A stretch of DNA of 64,000 nt from Pseudomonadota bacterium (lineage in GTDB: Bacteria > Pseudomonadota > Gammaproteobacteria > JAADHS01): assembly GCA_021821045.1 (NCBI GenBank), contig JAKACW010000005.1:44022-108021 (forward strand), in the 5' to 3' direction. The notes under the pieces were generated by a model, which was not told the DNA's origin, searched no databases, and was given only the letters and a program-made list of their open reading frames with translations. Shown piece by piece: positions 23,837 through 33,856 of this stretch. Made by a program: the position numbers and the translations under genes. How positions within the stretch are numbered: position 1 is the first letter of the stretch; the number at the start of each line of letters is the position of its first letter.

Positions 23837-24682
23837 TCAGACCCCGAGACATGGCGCGTGATGGCGCAGGTGATCCGCCATGAACGTGGACACGAAATAG
23901 TAGCTGTGGTCGTAGTCGTCGTGGAGCCGTAGGCGCAACTCCTGGCCGGCGGCGGCGCAGGCCCGCTCGAACAACTGCGGTTTCAACTGCTCATCCAAAA
24001 ACTTGTCGGCACGCCCCTGATCGACGAGGATCGGGTACGGCAACGGGGTCTGCCTGACCAACTCGCTCGCATCATACGCTTGCCAATCCCGCCGCTCATC
24101 GCCCAGATAATTCGCAAACGCCTTGCGCCCCCACGGACACTGCATCGGCGCGCTCACCGGAGCGAATGCGGAGACGGATCGGTACTGCGTCGGATTCTTC
24201 AGCGCGCAGATCAAAGCGCCGTGGCCGCCCATGGAATGGCCGAATATACCCTGGCGCGACAAGTCGCCGTTGAAATGGGCGCCGATCAGCGCGGGCAATT
24301 CATTCGTGACGTAGCTATACATGCGATAGTGCCGCGACCAGGGTGATTGGGTCGCATCGACGTAGAACCCCGCCCCGGTGCCGAAATCCCAGTCGTCGTC
24401 CTCGCCGGCGATGTCCGTGTTGCGCGGGCTGGTGTCCGGCGCGACCAGGATGATGCCCAACTCGGCGGCCAAGCGTTGCGCACCGCCCTTGATCATGAAC
24501 GTTTCTTCGCTGCAGGTCAGACCGGCGAGATACATCAACACGGGACGACGCTGGGTCAGCGCTTGTGACGGCTGAAAGACAGCGAAGCGCATGGTCCCAC
24601 TGCACGCTTCCGATTGATGGGCATAGAAACCGACCGTGCCGTCAAAGCAGCGGTGTAGCTGGAATGTTTCGAATGCCGGCAT
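23837..24682 (-). CDS. fghA: S-formylglutathione hydrolase
   Basis: 281 residues, the usual length. This esterase-D-family alpha/beta hydrolase shows the nucleophile elbow GHSMGGHGA, the oxyanion region LMYLAGLTCSEETF, the acid in ILVDQGRADKFL and the final His in DDYDHSYYF. It hydrolyses S-formylglutathione to formate and glutathione, the second step of glutathione-dependent formaldehyde removal. Its ATG is one base after the stop of frmA (TAG-C-ATG), so the two are translated from one mRNA. Sequences past the stop are G/C-rich and palindromic. Confidence 0.95.
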   Translation of the reverse strand: MPAFETFQLHRCFDGTVGFYAHQSEACSGTMRFAVFQPSQALTQRRPVLMYLAGLTCSEETFMIKGGAQRLAAELGIILVAPDTSPRNTDIAGEDDDWDFGTGAGFYVDATQSPWSRHYRMYSYVTNELPALIGAHFNGDLSRQGIFGHSMGGHGALICALKNPTQYRSVSAFAPVSAPMQCPWGRKAFANYLGDERRDWQAYDASELVRQTPLPYPILVDQGRADKFLDEQLKPQLFERACAAAGQELRLRLHDDYDHSYYFVSTFMADHLRHHAPCLGV

Positions 24683-24683
24683 G

Positions 24684-25944
<1,261 letters not shown>

Positions 25945-25978
25945 TTTAGGCTCAACCCCGAGGCTCGGCGGCGGTGAA

Positions 25979-26127
25979 AATTTGGTCGGGGTAGAGGGAT
26001 TACTCCAGGCATCCCTGCCCTCCGCCCCTGCGGGGCCGCACTTCGTGCGTTCAAAACAGCATCCTGCCGTGTTAGTCGAATCCCTTCTGATCTGACCGTC
26101 GGGGGTTCGAATCCCTCTTTCTACCCG
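25979..26127. repeat. Small element bounded by inverted tRNA-Pro 3' ends
   Basis: 25979-26001 repeats, in direct order, the 23 bases at 26155-26177 (the acceptor and T-arm end of tRNA-Pro). 26098-26118 repeats the T-arm in inverted order and is followed by a degenerate acceptor. Between lie short palindromes such as GCACTTCGTGC and a G/C hairpin CCCCTGCGGGG. No coding capacity. Confidence 0.6.
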
Positions 26128-26129
26128 GG

Positions 26130-26149
26130 CGCGAGAAACTCATCTCGCG
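26130..26149. other. Hairpin adjoining tRNA-Pro
   Basis: CGCGAGA pairs with TCTCGCG around a six-base loop, 9 bp past the 3' end of tRNA-Pro on the minus strand. There is no T-run, so a role in tRNA 3' processing or termination is only possible. Confidence 0.4.
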
Positions 26150-26158
26150 TCAATAATT

Positions 26159-26235
26159 TGGTCGGGGTAGAGGGATTCGAACCCCCGACATCCTGCTCCC
26201 AAAGCAGGCGCGCTACCAGACTGCGCTATACCCCG
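26159..26235 (-). tRNA. tRNA-Pro (TGG)
   Basis: Minus-strand cloverleaf of 77 nt with encoded CCA: acceptor CGGGGTA with its complement, anticodon loop TTTGGGA (TGG), T-arm GTCGGGGGTTCGAATCCC. Partial copies of its 3' end lie downstream. Confidence 0.93.
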
Positions 26236-26349
26236 AATATTGCAAAGAGCGGCACATCTTACGTGGCGGGTTAGAACCCGTCAAATCGACCACACTCGAG
26301 ATGCGGACGTATTTTACTACGAATTCAACAATATTGGCCCTGTATTGGC

Positions 26350-26754
26350 TCAAACGCAGGCGATTTCTTTGAGCCGGGCGAAACAAACGTCGCGGATGGT
26401 GGCGCGAATCTTATCCGGTGGGTTGGTTTTGAGGACGTAACTCACGGCACCGGCCCGCAGGCAAGCGCGCACCACCTTGGCATCGCTCTCCGCCGTCAGC
26501 ATGGCGATGCATGCCTTGGGCTCCAGCTCCTTGATTTTGGCCAGGGCGTGCATGCCGGACAGCTTGGGCATATGAATATCAAGCAACACGACGTCCGGGC
26601 GCAGTCGATCGAATTTTGCCACCGCGTCTTCGCCGTCCTCGGCAACGCCCACCAGGGAGACGCCGGATAGCGAAGTACACACCGCGCTCAGCACTGTGCG
26701 TATGGTTTCATCGTCATCAACGACCATGATGCGCACGGTTCGTCGAGTATTCAT
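26350..26754 (-). CDS. Single-domain response regulator (CheY-like receiver)
   Basis: 134 residues, a receiver domain only. The acidic pocket is in VVDDDETIR, the phosphoacceptor Asp lies in VVLLDIHMPKLSG, the conserved Thr/Ser position is AMLTAES, and Lys sits in VLKTNPP. There is no output domain and no histidine kinase next to it, so partners must be elsewhere. It may act by protein contact, as CheY or Spo0F do. It is followed on the same strand only by tRNA genes. Confidence 0.88.
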   Translation of the reverse strand: MNTRRTVRIMVVDDDETIRTVLSAVCTSLSGVSLVGVAEDGEDAVAKFDRLRPDVVLLDIHMPKLSGMHALAKIKELEPKACIAMLTAESDAKVVRACLRAGAVSYVLKTNPPDKIRATIRDVCFARLKEIACV

Positions 26755-26864
26755 ATTGGATCACCGGATGATCAGCAAATGGCACCAGACATATCGACGC
26801 TCTACCGCCGAAGGTAAAGGAAAAAAGTCTGGTCCAGGAAGGCTATATTTAGAAGAAGTAAAAA

Positions 26865-27134
26865 TCAGCGCGGATTTGTGAACTTGTATTTCAGAATCAG
26901 CACCAGCACCGTCAAGGCAAGGGTTACACCATTGGCCAGCACGATCGGCCAAGAGTCGATGACCACGCCGTAAATCAGCCACAACACAAGGCCAACGGAG
27001 AACAACGCGAACATCCCCGTCGACAGATCGGCGCCCGAGCGTGTGCGCCAGGTCTTCATCACCTGCGGGACGAAGGAAATCGTTGTTAGCGTGCCGGCGC
27101 ACAGGCCGAGGACATTGACCAGATCGAGCGCCAT
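26865..27134 (-). CDS. SemiSWEET sugar transporter
   Basis: 89 residues with three transmembrane helices, the length of bacterial SemiSWEETs, which dimerise to form a pore. The PQ motif is present in TTISFVPQVMKTWRTRSGAD. The third helix contains the ANGVTLALTVLVLILKYKF run. The family moves small sugars down a gradient through the inner membrane, but the substrate is unknown. REP elements lie immediately upstream. Confidence 0.9.
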   Translation of the reverse strand: MALDLVNVLGLCAGTLTTISFVPQVMKTWRTRSGADLSTGMFALFSVGLVLWLIYGVVIDSWPIVLANGVTLALTVLVLILKYKFTNPR

Positions 27135-27179
27135 ATTCAGCCTCCCAGGCTAAGCTTTCAAAACGAACGTACGAATCAT

Positions 27180-27294
27180 CGTGGGAGCAGTGTCTCACCG
27201 CGATGCTTCGCCAGGTCAATCGCGGAATGATCCGCTCCCACAACAAGACCCTCGATTCATCGTGGGAGCGGTTTCTTACCGCGATTCTTTGCGC
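27180..27294. repeat. REP-like pair plus a single REP
   Basis: A facing pair (27180-27244) is followed by one more unit (27261-27294, GTGGGAGCGGTTTCTTACCG). The second overlaps the end of the MFS gene, and the TAA stop of that gene (27276-27278) is part of the REP hairpin. Confidence 0.78.
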
Positions 27295-28415
27295 CACAAC
27301 AACCGCACCGCAATGATCGTTGCCACCGCGCTGCACGCCGCGGCGGCGAGAAACGTCGCTGTCGGGCCGACCGCCTCCCACATGTAGCCGCTGTACAGAC
27401 TGCCCAACGCACCGCCGGCGCCAAATCCAAAGCTGCTATACAGCGCCTGCCCACGCCCTTGGCTGCGCCCGACGAAATAACGATGAATCAACTGAATCGC
27501 CACGGCGTGATAAAGCCCGAAACTGAACGCGTGGAGCAATTGGGCCAAGCCGAGCATGACGACGTTGTCGGCGAAATTGCCAATGACCAGCCAGCGCAAC
27601 GTCGTGAACGCCAGTGCCACGACCAGCAGCAGCTCCAACGCGTACCGATGAAATATCCGGTGCAATACCATGTACAGCGCCACTTCGGCCGCAACGCCCA
27701 ACGCCCAAAGCAAACCAATCGCCCCTCGGCTGTAGCCGTGGGATTCCAGATACAACGAATAGAAGGTGTAGTACGGACCGTGACTCGCCTGCATCAAAAA
27801 GCAAACGACCAACACGGCGAGCACCGGTCCCTTGCGCAGCGTATCCCGCAATGAGCCGTGCGTGGTGTCATTGGCCTGCGTATCATCGTTGGGCGCCAAC
27901 AAAGTGGCAAACCAAATCCCCGCCATCAAGAAAAAGCAGACCGCGGGCAGCATGCCCACGCCGTGCCGATCCAGCAAGGGCCCGAGCCCAGCCACCACGA
28001 CGATGAACCCGACCGAACCCCACACGCGGATCTGGGTGTAGCGGTGCGTATCGCGCCCCAGGTGGTTGAGCGTCGCCGCTTCGAACTGCGGCAGCGCGGC
28101 ATTCCAGAAAAAACTGAACAGCACCATCACGGCGGCCAGCCACGCATAGGACGTGCCGAAGAACGCGCCGGCGAAAAACAACAGCGCGAGAAAGCAACCG
28201 ATGCGCACGATGCGCATGCGGTGCCCGGTATGATCGGCGATCCAGCCCCAAATGTTGGGCGCGACGATCCGCGTGGCCATCATGATCGCCATCAATTCGC
28301 CGATTTGCAGCGGGCTGAATTCGAGGGAATGGAGATAAACGCTCCAGTACGGCGCGAACGCACCGAGGGAACCGAAAAAGAAGAAGTAAAAGGCCGACAG
28401 GCGCCAGTAGGGCAT
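27276..28415 (-). CDS. MFS permease (PPP/HcaT-like)
   Basis: 379 residues with about twelve hydrophobic helices. It opens YWRLSAFYFFFFGSLGAFAP, as in the phenylpropionate-permease (HcaT) branch of the major facilitator superfamily. The loop-2 motif is read as GWIADHTGHRMRI. Substrate is not predictable. The last residues and the stop codon come from a REP sequence, so the original C-terminus may have been replaced. It stands between REP clusters, and the next gene upstream on its strand is aroC. Confidence 0.82.
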   Translation of the reverse strand: MPYWRLSAFYFFFFGSLGAFAPYWSVYLHSLEFSPLQIGELMAIMMATRIVAPNIWGWIADHTGHRMRIVRIGCFLALLFFAGAFFGTSYAWLAAVMVLFSFFWNAALPQFEAATLNHLGRDTHRYTQIRVWGSVGFIVVVAGLGPLLDRHGVGMLPAVCFFLMAGIWFATLLAPNDDTQANDTTHGSLRDTLRKGPVLAVLVVCFLMQASHGPYYTFYSLYLESHGYSRGAIGLLWALGVAAEVALYMVLHRIFHRYALELLLVVALAFTTLRWLVIGNFADNVVMLGLAQLLHAFSFGLYHAVAIQLIHRYFVGRSQGRGQALYSSFGFGAGGALGSLYSGYMWEAVGPTATFLAAAACSAVATIIAVRLLWRKESR

Positions 28416-28505
28416 CGAAATCCAGTGTTCGCCGAATTAATCGCGGCAGGAAGCCGCTTGTACACTCGCCAAAATCTCTGTCACCCACAACACGAGCGAC
28501 ACCGC

Positions 28506-28686
28506 CGTGGGAGCGGTTTCCTACCGCGATTCTCCGTTCGAGTCCACTCTTTCGTCGATTCAATCGCGGAATGATCCGCTTCCACCAGACGGGCCAACAC
28601 ATCGTGGGAGCGGTTTCCGATGCACATGGATGTGCGAATGTCGCGAGAGGGCAGTATGCCCGTAGCGACGACCGCGATTCCTCGCC
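28506..28686. repeat. REP-like pair plus extended REP with nested hairpins
   Basis: A facing pair spans 28506-28585. A further unit at 28603-28686 starts GTGGGAGCGGTTTCCGA and ends ACCGCGATTCCTCGCC, but its loop holds about 50 extra bases with two hairpins: TGCACA/TGTGCG, and GTCGC/GCGAC enclosing GGGCA/TGCCC. It ends 10 bp from the aroC stop. A degenerate arm may also lie at 28439-28458. Confidence 0.75.
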
Positions 28687-28695
28687 GAACGCGCT

Positions 28696-29793
28696 TCAAA
28701 GCTTACCGGGAATCTGCGGCGTGATCGATTTGACGTCCAAATTTTGCGCCCGATGGCGCAGCATATGATCCATCAACACAATCGCCATCATGGCTTCCGC
28801 GATGGGGGTGGCGCGAATGCCCACGCACGGATCGTGCCGGCCTTTGGTCACCACCTCGGTGGGTTGACCGTTGAGATCGACCGATCTACCTGGCATCAAA
28901 ATGCTCGATGTCGGCTTCAATGCGATGCTGGCAACGATGTCCTGCCCGGACGAAATGCCGCCCAGAATGCCGCCCGCATTGTTTGAAAGAAACCCTTCCG
29001 GCGTGATTTCATCCCGATGTTCGGAGCCTTTTTGCGTCACCGATTTGAAACCGGCGCCGATCTCCACGCCTTTCACCGCATTGATGCTCATCAGCGCATA
29101 GGCAAGTTCGGCATCCAGACGGTCGAAAATCGGTTCGCCCCATCCCGCCGGCACGCCGCTTGCGACGACCGTCACCCGCGCGCCGATGGAGTTGCCGTCT
29201 TTGCGAATCGCTTTGATGTACTCTTCCAACTGCGGGACCTTGCTGGCATCGGGAAAGAAAAAGGGATTGTTCTCCACTTCGTCCCAGGAAAATGAATCGT
29301 GGGCGATATCGCCGATGCGCGCCACGTAGCCCCGAATCTTAACGTCATAGCGTTCAACCAAGTACTTCTTGGCGATAGCACCGGCGGCCACCCGCATGGC
29401 GGTTTCGCGGGCCGACGAGCGCCCGCCGCCGCGGTAATCGCGGAATCCGTACTTTTGTTGGTAGGTGTAATCGGCGTGGCCGGGGCGAAACGTGTTCATG
29501 ATTTCGCCGTAATCCTTGGAACGCTGGTCTTCGTTGTAGATGATCAGACCGATGGGTGTGCCCGTCGTCCGGCCCTCAAATACCCCGGAAAGAATCTGGA
29601 CTCGATCATCTTCCTTGCGCTGGGTGGTGAACTTGGATTGGCCCGGCTTGCGCCGGTCGAGATCCTTTTGCAGGTCGGCCTCGCTCAAGGCCATACCTGG
29701 CGGGCAGCCGTCGACAACGCAACCCAAAGCGATACCGTGACTTTCCCCGAAAGACGTCACGCTAAACAACTTACCAATGGAATTTCCCGACAT
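28696..29793 (-). CDS. aroC: Chorismate synthase
   Basis: 365 residues from the ATG at 29793, whose first residues ([20 protein letters not shown]) match the family start; an upstream in-frame ATG at 29853 adds an unrelated tail. Other landmarks are [20 protein letters not shown] and the C-terminal [17 protein letters not shown]. It converts EPSP to chorismate using reduced FMN, the last common step to aromatic amino acids. In many gammaproteobacteria aroC follows prmB directly. Here hemN and a BNR-repeat gene lie between them. Confidence 0.97.
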   Translation of the reverse strand: MSGNSIGKLFSVTSFGESHGIALGCVVDGCPPGMALSEADLQKDLDRRKPGQSKFTTQRKEDDRVQILSGVFEGRTTGTPIGLIIYNEDQRSKDYGEIMNTFRPGHADYTYQQKYGFRDYRGGGRSSARETAMRVAAGAIAKKYLVERYDVKIRGYVARIGDIAHDSFSWDEVENNPFFFPDASKVPQLEEYIKAIRKDGNSIGARVTVVASGVPAGWGEPIFDRLDAELAYALMSINAVKGVEIGAGFKSVTQKGSEHRDEITPEGFLSNNAGGILGGISSGQDIVASIALKPTSSILMPGRSVDLNGQPTEVVTKGRHDPCVGIRATPIAEAMMAIVLMDHMLRHRAQNLDVKSITPQIPGKL

Positions 29794-29895
29794 GGGCGGT
29801 ATTGTAAACCGAACGCGCGGCTTTTTGCCCAGGCATTCGTGGCGGCGGAACACCGAATCGCGGTTGAAGCCGCCCCTACGACAACGGCGGACGCT

Positions 29896-29974
29896 GGTGG
29901 GAGCGGATCATTCCGCGATCGAGTGGGCTGCGATGGTCAGTCGGGTAAAGAATCGCGGAATAATCCGCTCCCAC
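29896..29974. repeat. REP-like inverted pair
   Basis: Left arm GGTGGGAGCGGATCATTCCG, right arm GGAATAATCCGCTCCCACG, separated by about 30 bases. It starts 100 bp from the aroC ATG and ends 3 bp from the stop of the BNR-repeat gene. Confidence 0.8.
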
Positions 29975-29976
29975 GA

Positions 29977-31986
29977 CTAACTTTTGCGCTGCGCCCGGCG
30001 AGCGCCATAGAGAGCGGCGAGCGGAACCAGCATTAGCCACATTGCGCCGCCGCCATCGTCCCCTCCGCCGCCGCCGGGAAGATTGGGACCACCGGGACCG
30101 CCCGAGCCATTGTCCGTGTCGCTGAACTGAGCGACGGACACCCCAGCGCCGTCAATCCCAACCGCGACGAGTCCCCCACTGCGCGCCGCTGAGGCGGTGA
30201 TGTTTCCCGTAGCGCCGACCGCCAGGGCAACCCAACTAGCGCCTCCGTCGCGGCTGCGAGAAAGCTCCGTTTGCTCCGCGGCATACAACGCGCCGTCGGC
30301 TGCGGGGAAAAGACGATTTACGGTTCGCTCGCCGAGCGTGCCATTCAACGGCGTCCAAGTGGCGCCACTATCCGCGCTGGCGAACAGCCCCGCAAACTCG
30401 CCGGCAACATAGACCCGGCCGCCGACTCTCGAATCCGCGACGACATGGGCCACCGCGCCCACCGCCAGGCTGGCGCTGACATCGTCCCAGCGAATGCCCC
30501 GGTCGACCGATTTGAACAGCGCGCCGCTCGCCGATGCGGCGTAAATGATGTCCGGCTGAATCGCGTCGAGCGTGACCGACACCACGGACTGGTCCGCGAG
30601 ATCCGCCTGAGCCCACGTCGAACCGCCGTTGAAACTGCGGTAGACGCCGGCGCTGGTGGCCAGAAAGAGCGTATTAGGGATCTGAGGATGCAAGTGCACG
30701 CCGTGAACTGCAACGTCGCGAGGCAGGTTAAGGCGCAGTTCATTCCAGGTGCGCCCGGCGGTGTCACTGCGAAACACCCGCGTGGGCGCCACCGCGTAAA
30801 TAGGCGCATTGGGCGTGTCGGTCGTCACCAGATCCTGAATCAACAACCCATCCAGCGCGCTTGAAGAAATCTGCCAGGTCTGCCCGCGATCACGGCTTGT
30901 GAACAGGCCTTGCCGATCCGTCCCGGCGAACAGGATTTCGCCGTCCGCGGACCAGTTCAACGCCGTAACTTTCGCCGGCACTTCGAGATGACTGATATTG
31001 CTCCAGGTCGACTCGCCCTCGCCCACGGCGAAGAATCCGTTGCGGGTCGTTGCGGCGAGCCACGCATAGGGGGCAATCTGCACCGGCAGCAAGGCGGCAA
31101 TCTGCAATTCCTCCAGGCCGCCGTTCAGTCCCGTCCATGTTGCGCCCGCATCGAAGCTCTGCAGCACCCCGCGATCGCGGTGGGAAGCCATCACGTGATC
31201 GGCGCGCCGGGGGTCGGCAACGACATCGCTCACGAAGCCGGTGGCCAATCCGCTGCGCTGCCAGGATCCGCCGCCATCACTGCTATGAAACACGCCGGTG
31301 AACGTTGCCGCGTAAACGGATCCGGCGCGCTGCGAATCGACTTCGATATCGATGACCGACTGACCCTCGAGCCCCGCCTGCGCGGCGGACCAAGTCGCGC
31401 CGCCGTCGCTGGACCAGCGCACAGGCGTGCCGCCACCGCCGCCGACGTAAACCGTGTTCGAGGCAGCAGCATCGACGGTAATGTTGGAAACGATTTCCGG
31501 TGCGATCACCCGCAGCATTTCGGTCCAGGTCGCGCCCCCGTCGGCGGTCTTGACAACCGCGCGGTCAATGACCAGGTACGCAACGCCCGGTTGGACCGGA
31601 TCCAGTCCGATATTCAAGGCTTGACCAATGAAGCCGCCGAGGCGATTCCAGGTCGCGCCGCCGTCCGAACTCTTAAACAGTTGTCCGGCGGCGATACCGA
31701 ACAGGACTTGCGGGTCGAAAGGATCAACGACAAGCTGGCGAAACGTTAGATTGGTCGGCCCGACGCTGGCCCAGGACAAACCGCCGTCCTCGCTTTTGAC
31801 GATGCCGCCGTTGCCATGCGCGGCATAGAAAACGCTGGTACTAGTGGGATCGCTGGCGAGAGTAACAATCGGCGAATGGTATGGACCTTGAGGTGTCGAC
31901 CACTGTGCGGCGGCCTGCGGCAGGGCCACGAGCAACACGCACAGCGCCCAGAAACCGTTAAACAACCATGGACCCCAAAAAGCCAC
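29977..31986 (-). CDS. Secreted BNR-repeat (Ycf48/sortilin-like) propeller with GlyGly-CTERM-like tail
   Basis: 669 residues from a GTG. A signal peptide (ALCVLLVALPQAAAQ) is followed by about a dozen BNR units with the pattern SxDGGxTW, for example SEDGGLSW, SSDGGATW and SFDAGATW, forming beta-propellers. The C-terminus is GGGGGDDGGGAMW, a hydrophobic helix, then ARRAQRKS. This layout resembles GlyGly-CTERM sorting signals that are processed by rhombosortase and linked to type II secretion. Function of the mature protein is unknown. No rhombosortase gene is in the window. Confidence 0.75.
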   Translation of the reverse strand: MAFWGPWLFNGFWALCVLLVALPQAAAQWSTPQGPYHSPIVTLASDPTSTSVFYAAHGNGGIVKSEDGGLSWASVGPTNLTFRQLVVDPFDPQVLFGIAAGQLFKSSDGGATWNRLGGFIGQALNIGLDPVQPGVAYLVIDRAVVKTADGGATWTEMLRVIAPEIVSNITVDAAASNTVYVGGGGGTPVRWSSDGGATWSAAQAGLEGQSVIDIEVDSQRAGSVYAATFTGVFHSSDGGGSWQRSGLATGFVSDVVADPRRADHVMASHRDRGVLQSFDAGATWTGLNGGLEELQIAALLPVQIAPYAWLAATTRNGFFAVGEGESTWSNISHLEVPAKVTALNWSADGEILFAGTDRQGLFTSRDRGQTWQISSSALDGLLIQDLVTTDTPNAPIYAVAPTRVFRSDTAGRTWNELRLNLPRDVAVHGVHLHPQIPNTLFLATSAGVYRSFNGGSTWAQADLADQSVVSVTLDAIQPDIIYAASASGALFKSVDRGIRWDDVSASLAVGAVAHVVADSRVGGRVYVAGEFAGLFASADSGATWTPLNGTLGERTVNRLFPAADGALYAAEQTELSRSRDGGASWVALAVGATGNITASAARSGGLVAVGIDGAGVSVAQFSDTDNGSGGPGGPNLPGGGGGDDGGGAMWLMLVPLAALYGARRAQRKS

Positions 31987-32317
31987 CGACGACGCTCTCC
32001 GCGGCTCGTTCGCTCAACTCCGATTTGACCAAAGAACCGATCTTTTTTGTGGACCCCGACTTTAGCAGCATTGGGGCAAAGCGGGCAATAAATCACCTGT
32101 AGGTGGTAATACGGATGAGGATGGGATCAACAGCTACCCAAACCGTGGGAGCGGATCATTCCGCGATGCAGTGACGAATCGGGCGAAGAATCGCGGTAGT
32201 CGCTACGGGCATCCTGCCCTCTCGCGACATTCGCACATCCCTGTGCATCGGAAACCGCTCCCACAATGGACAGTGCCCTTTCGCTGTGGGAGCGGATCAT
32301 TCCGCGATTCTTCGCGC
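31987..32317. other. 331-bp gap between hemN and the BNR-repeat gene
   Basis: The right half is filled by the REP cluster. The left part (31987-32143) holds the ribosome site and presumably the promoter of the BNR-repeat gene. No further gene is seen. Confidence 0.5.
32144..32313. repeat. REP-like cluster including an extended REP
   Basis: A unit at 32144-32168 faces an extended unit at 32189-32264 whose insert is the reverse complement of the one at 28619-28669, with changes mainly in hairpin loops. A single unit (TGTGGGAGCGGATCATTCCG) lies at 32284-32313, 4 bp past the hemN stop. Confidence 0.78.
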
Positions 32318-33700
32318 TTAGATGACTTTGGAAAAACGCTGTGTCGACCCGGCCAAATAGCGGTCGAACACCATGCAGATGTTACGAATGAGCAAGCGTC
32401 CCCGCGGGGTAACTCTAATAGTGTTGCCCAACTCGACCAAGCCATCCTGCTGCATGTTCTGTAGCCGACTCAGCTCCGATGCGAAATAGTTGGCGAAGTC
32501 GATCCCGTAGGTGTGAGCAATTTCCCCCGTATCCAACTCGAAATGGCAAATCAGCCGGGTGATCACATCGCGGCGCAAGCGATCGTCATCATCGAGCCTG
32601 ACACCGCGCAATACCGGCAGATGCCCGCCGTCCAACGCGGCGTAGTATTCGTCCAAGGTCTTCACGTTTTGGCTGTATACGTCCGCGACCATCCCGATGG
32701 CGGTCGGCCCCATGGCGACCAGATCGCAATTGGAGTACGTCGAGTAACCTTGGAAGTTGCGATACAGTGTGCGCTCGCGCTGCGCGACCGCCAATTCATC
32801 GTTGGGCTTGGCGAAGTGGTCCATGCCGATGTAGACGTAACCCGCCTCGCCCAAACGCTCGATGGTCATGTGCAGGATTTGCAGTTTCTCCGCGGCGCTC
32901 GGCAAGTCTTCCTCATTGATCCGCCGCTGCGGTTTGAACAGTTCCGGCAAATGGGCGTAATTGAAAACCGACAAGCGGTCGGGGGCGATGGCAATGACTT
33001 CGTCCAATGTCTGGCGAAAACTCGCGACGCTCTGAAATGGCAAACCGTATATCAGATCGATATTGATCGACTTGAACCCCAACGCGCGCGCCTCGTCGAG
33101 AACGCCAAAGGTCACTTCCCGCGGCTGAATTCGATTCACCGCTTTTTGCACCCGCTCGTCGAAATCCTGCACGCCCATGCTCAGGCGGTTGAACCCCAAC
33201 TGGCGCAGCAACGCCAGTGAACCGGGATGAATTTCTCGCGGGTCTACTTCGATGGAGTATTCGCCGCGATCGCCGCCGAGCAAGGTAAAATGCTTGGCCG
33301 TTTGCTCCGTGATCGTCGCTATCTGCGCGTGACTCAGGAACGTCGGCGTGCCGCCGCCCCAGTGCAATTGCACCACCGGCCGCGAACGATCGAACAAAGC
33401 GCCTTGCAGCGCGATCTCCCGGCTCAAATGCTCGACAAACGGCTCGGCTTTCTCGCGCCGCTTGGTGACCACTTTGTTGCAGCCGCAGTAGAAGCACACC
33501 GTGTCGCAAAACGGAATGTGGAAATACAAGGACAACGGCCGTTTGATCGCCTCGGCCTCACTGCGCGCCGCCGCTGCGCGATAATCCGCCTCGCCAAACC
33601 GGGAATGAAACTGAACGGCGGTGGGATAAGATGTGTAGCGCGGCCCGGCGGTGTCGTAGCGGCGGATTAGGTCAACGTCGAATTCAATGATTTGTTTCAT
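32318..33700 (-). CDS. hemN: Oxygen-independent coproporphyrinogen III oxidase
   Basis: 460 residues, the normal HemN length. The radical-SAM cluster motif is HIPFCDTVCFYCGC, with Cys65, Cys69, Cys72 and the extra HemN-specific Cys74. GPRYTSYPTA at the N-terminus and the VQLHWGGGTPTFLS segment are also diagnostic. It decarboxylates coproporphyrinogen III to protoporphyrinogen IX in haem synthesis without oxygen, so the organism likely grows under low-oxygen conditions at times. REP elements flank both ends, marking it as its own transcription unit. No FNR box was resolved. Confidence 0.96.
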   Translation of the reverse strand: MKQIIEFDVDLIRRYDTAGPRYTSYPTAVQFHSRFGEADYRAAAARSEAEAIKRPLSLYFHIPFCDTVCFYCGCNKVVTKRREKAEPFVEHLSREIALQGALFDRSRPVVQLHWGGGTPTFLSHAQIATITEQTAKHFTLLGGDRGEYSIEVDPREIHPGSLALLRQLGFNRLSMGVQDFDERVQKAVNRIQPREVTFGVLDEARALGFKSINIDLIYGLPFQSVASFRQTLDEVIAIAPDRLSVFNYAHLPELFKPQRRINEEDLPSAAEKLQILHMTIERLGEAGYVYIGMDHFAKPNDELAVAQRERTLYRNFQGYSTYSNCDLVAMGPTAIGMVADVYSQNVKTLDEYYAALDGGHLPVLRGVRLDDDDRLRRDVITRLICHFELDTGEIAHTYGIDFANYFASELSRLQNMQQDGLVELGNTIRVTPRGRLLIRNICMVFDRYLAGSTQRFSKVI

Positions 33701-33721
33701 GCCGGAACACCTGCGCGTTCG

Positions 33722-33805
33722 TTGTGGGAGCGGTTTCCTACCGCGATTTTTTATATAGGATCCAGGCCACTGCCGACTCGATCGCGGTAGGAAACCGCTC
33801 CCACG
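33722..33805. repeat. REP-like inverted pair
   Basis: Left arm TTGTGGGAGCGGTTTCCTAC, right arm GTAGGAAACCGCTCCCACG, with about 35 bases between. It lies between the prmB stop and the hemN start. Confidence 0.82.
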
Positions 33806-33856
33806 TCCGCGATTGAGGGCCTGCCATGTGGCTTAATTATATCCCGGCGTACGGCA

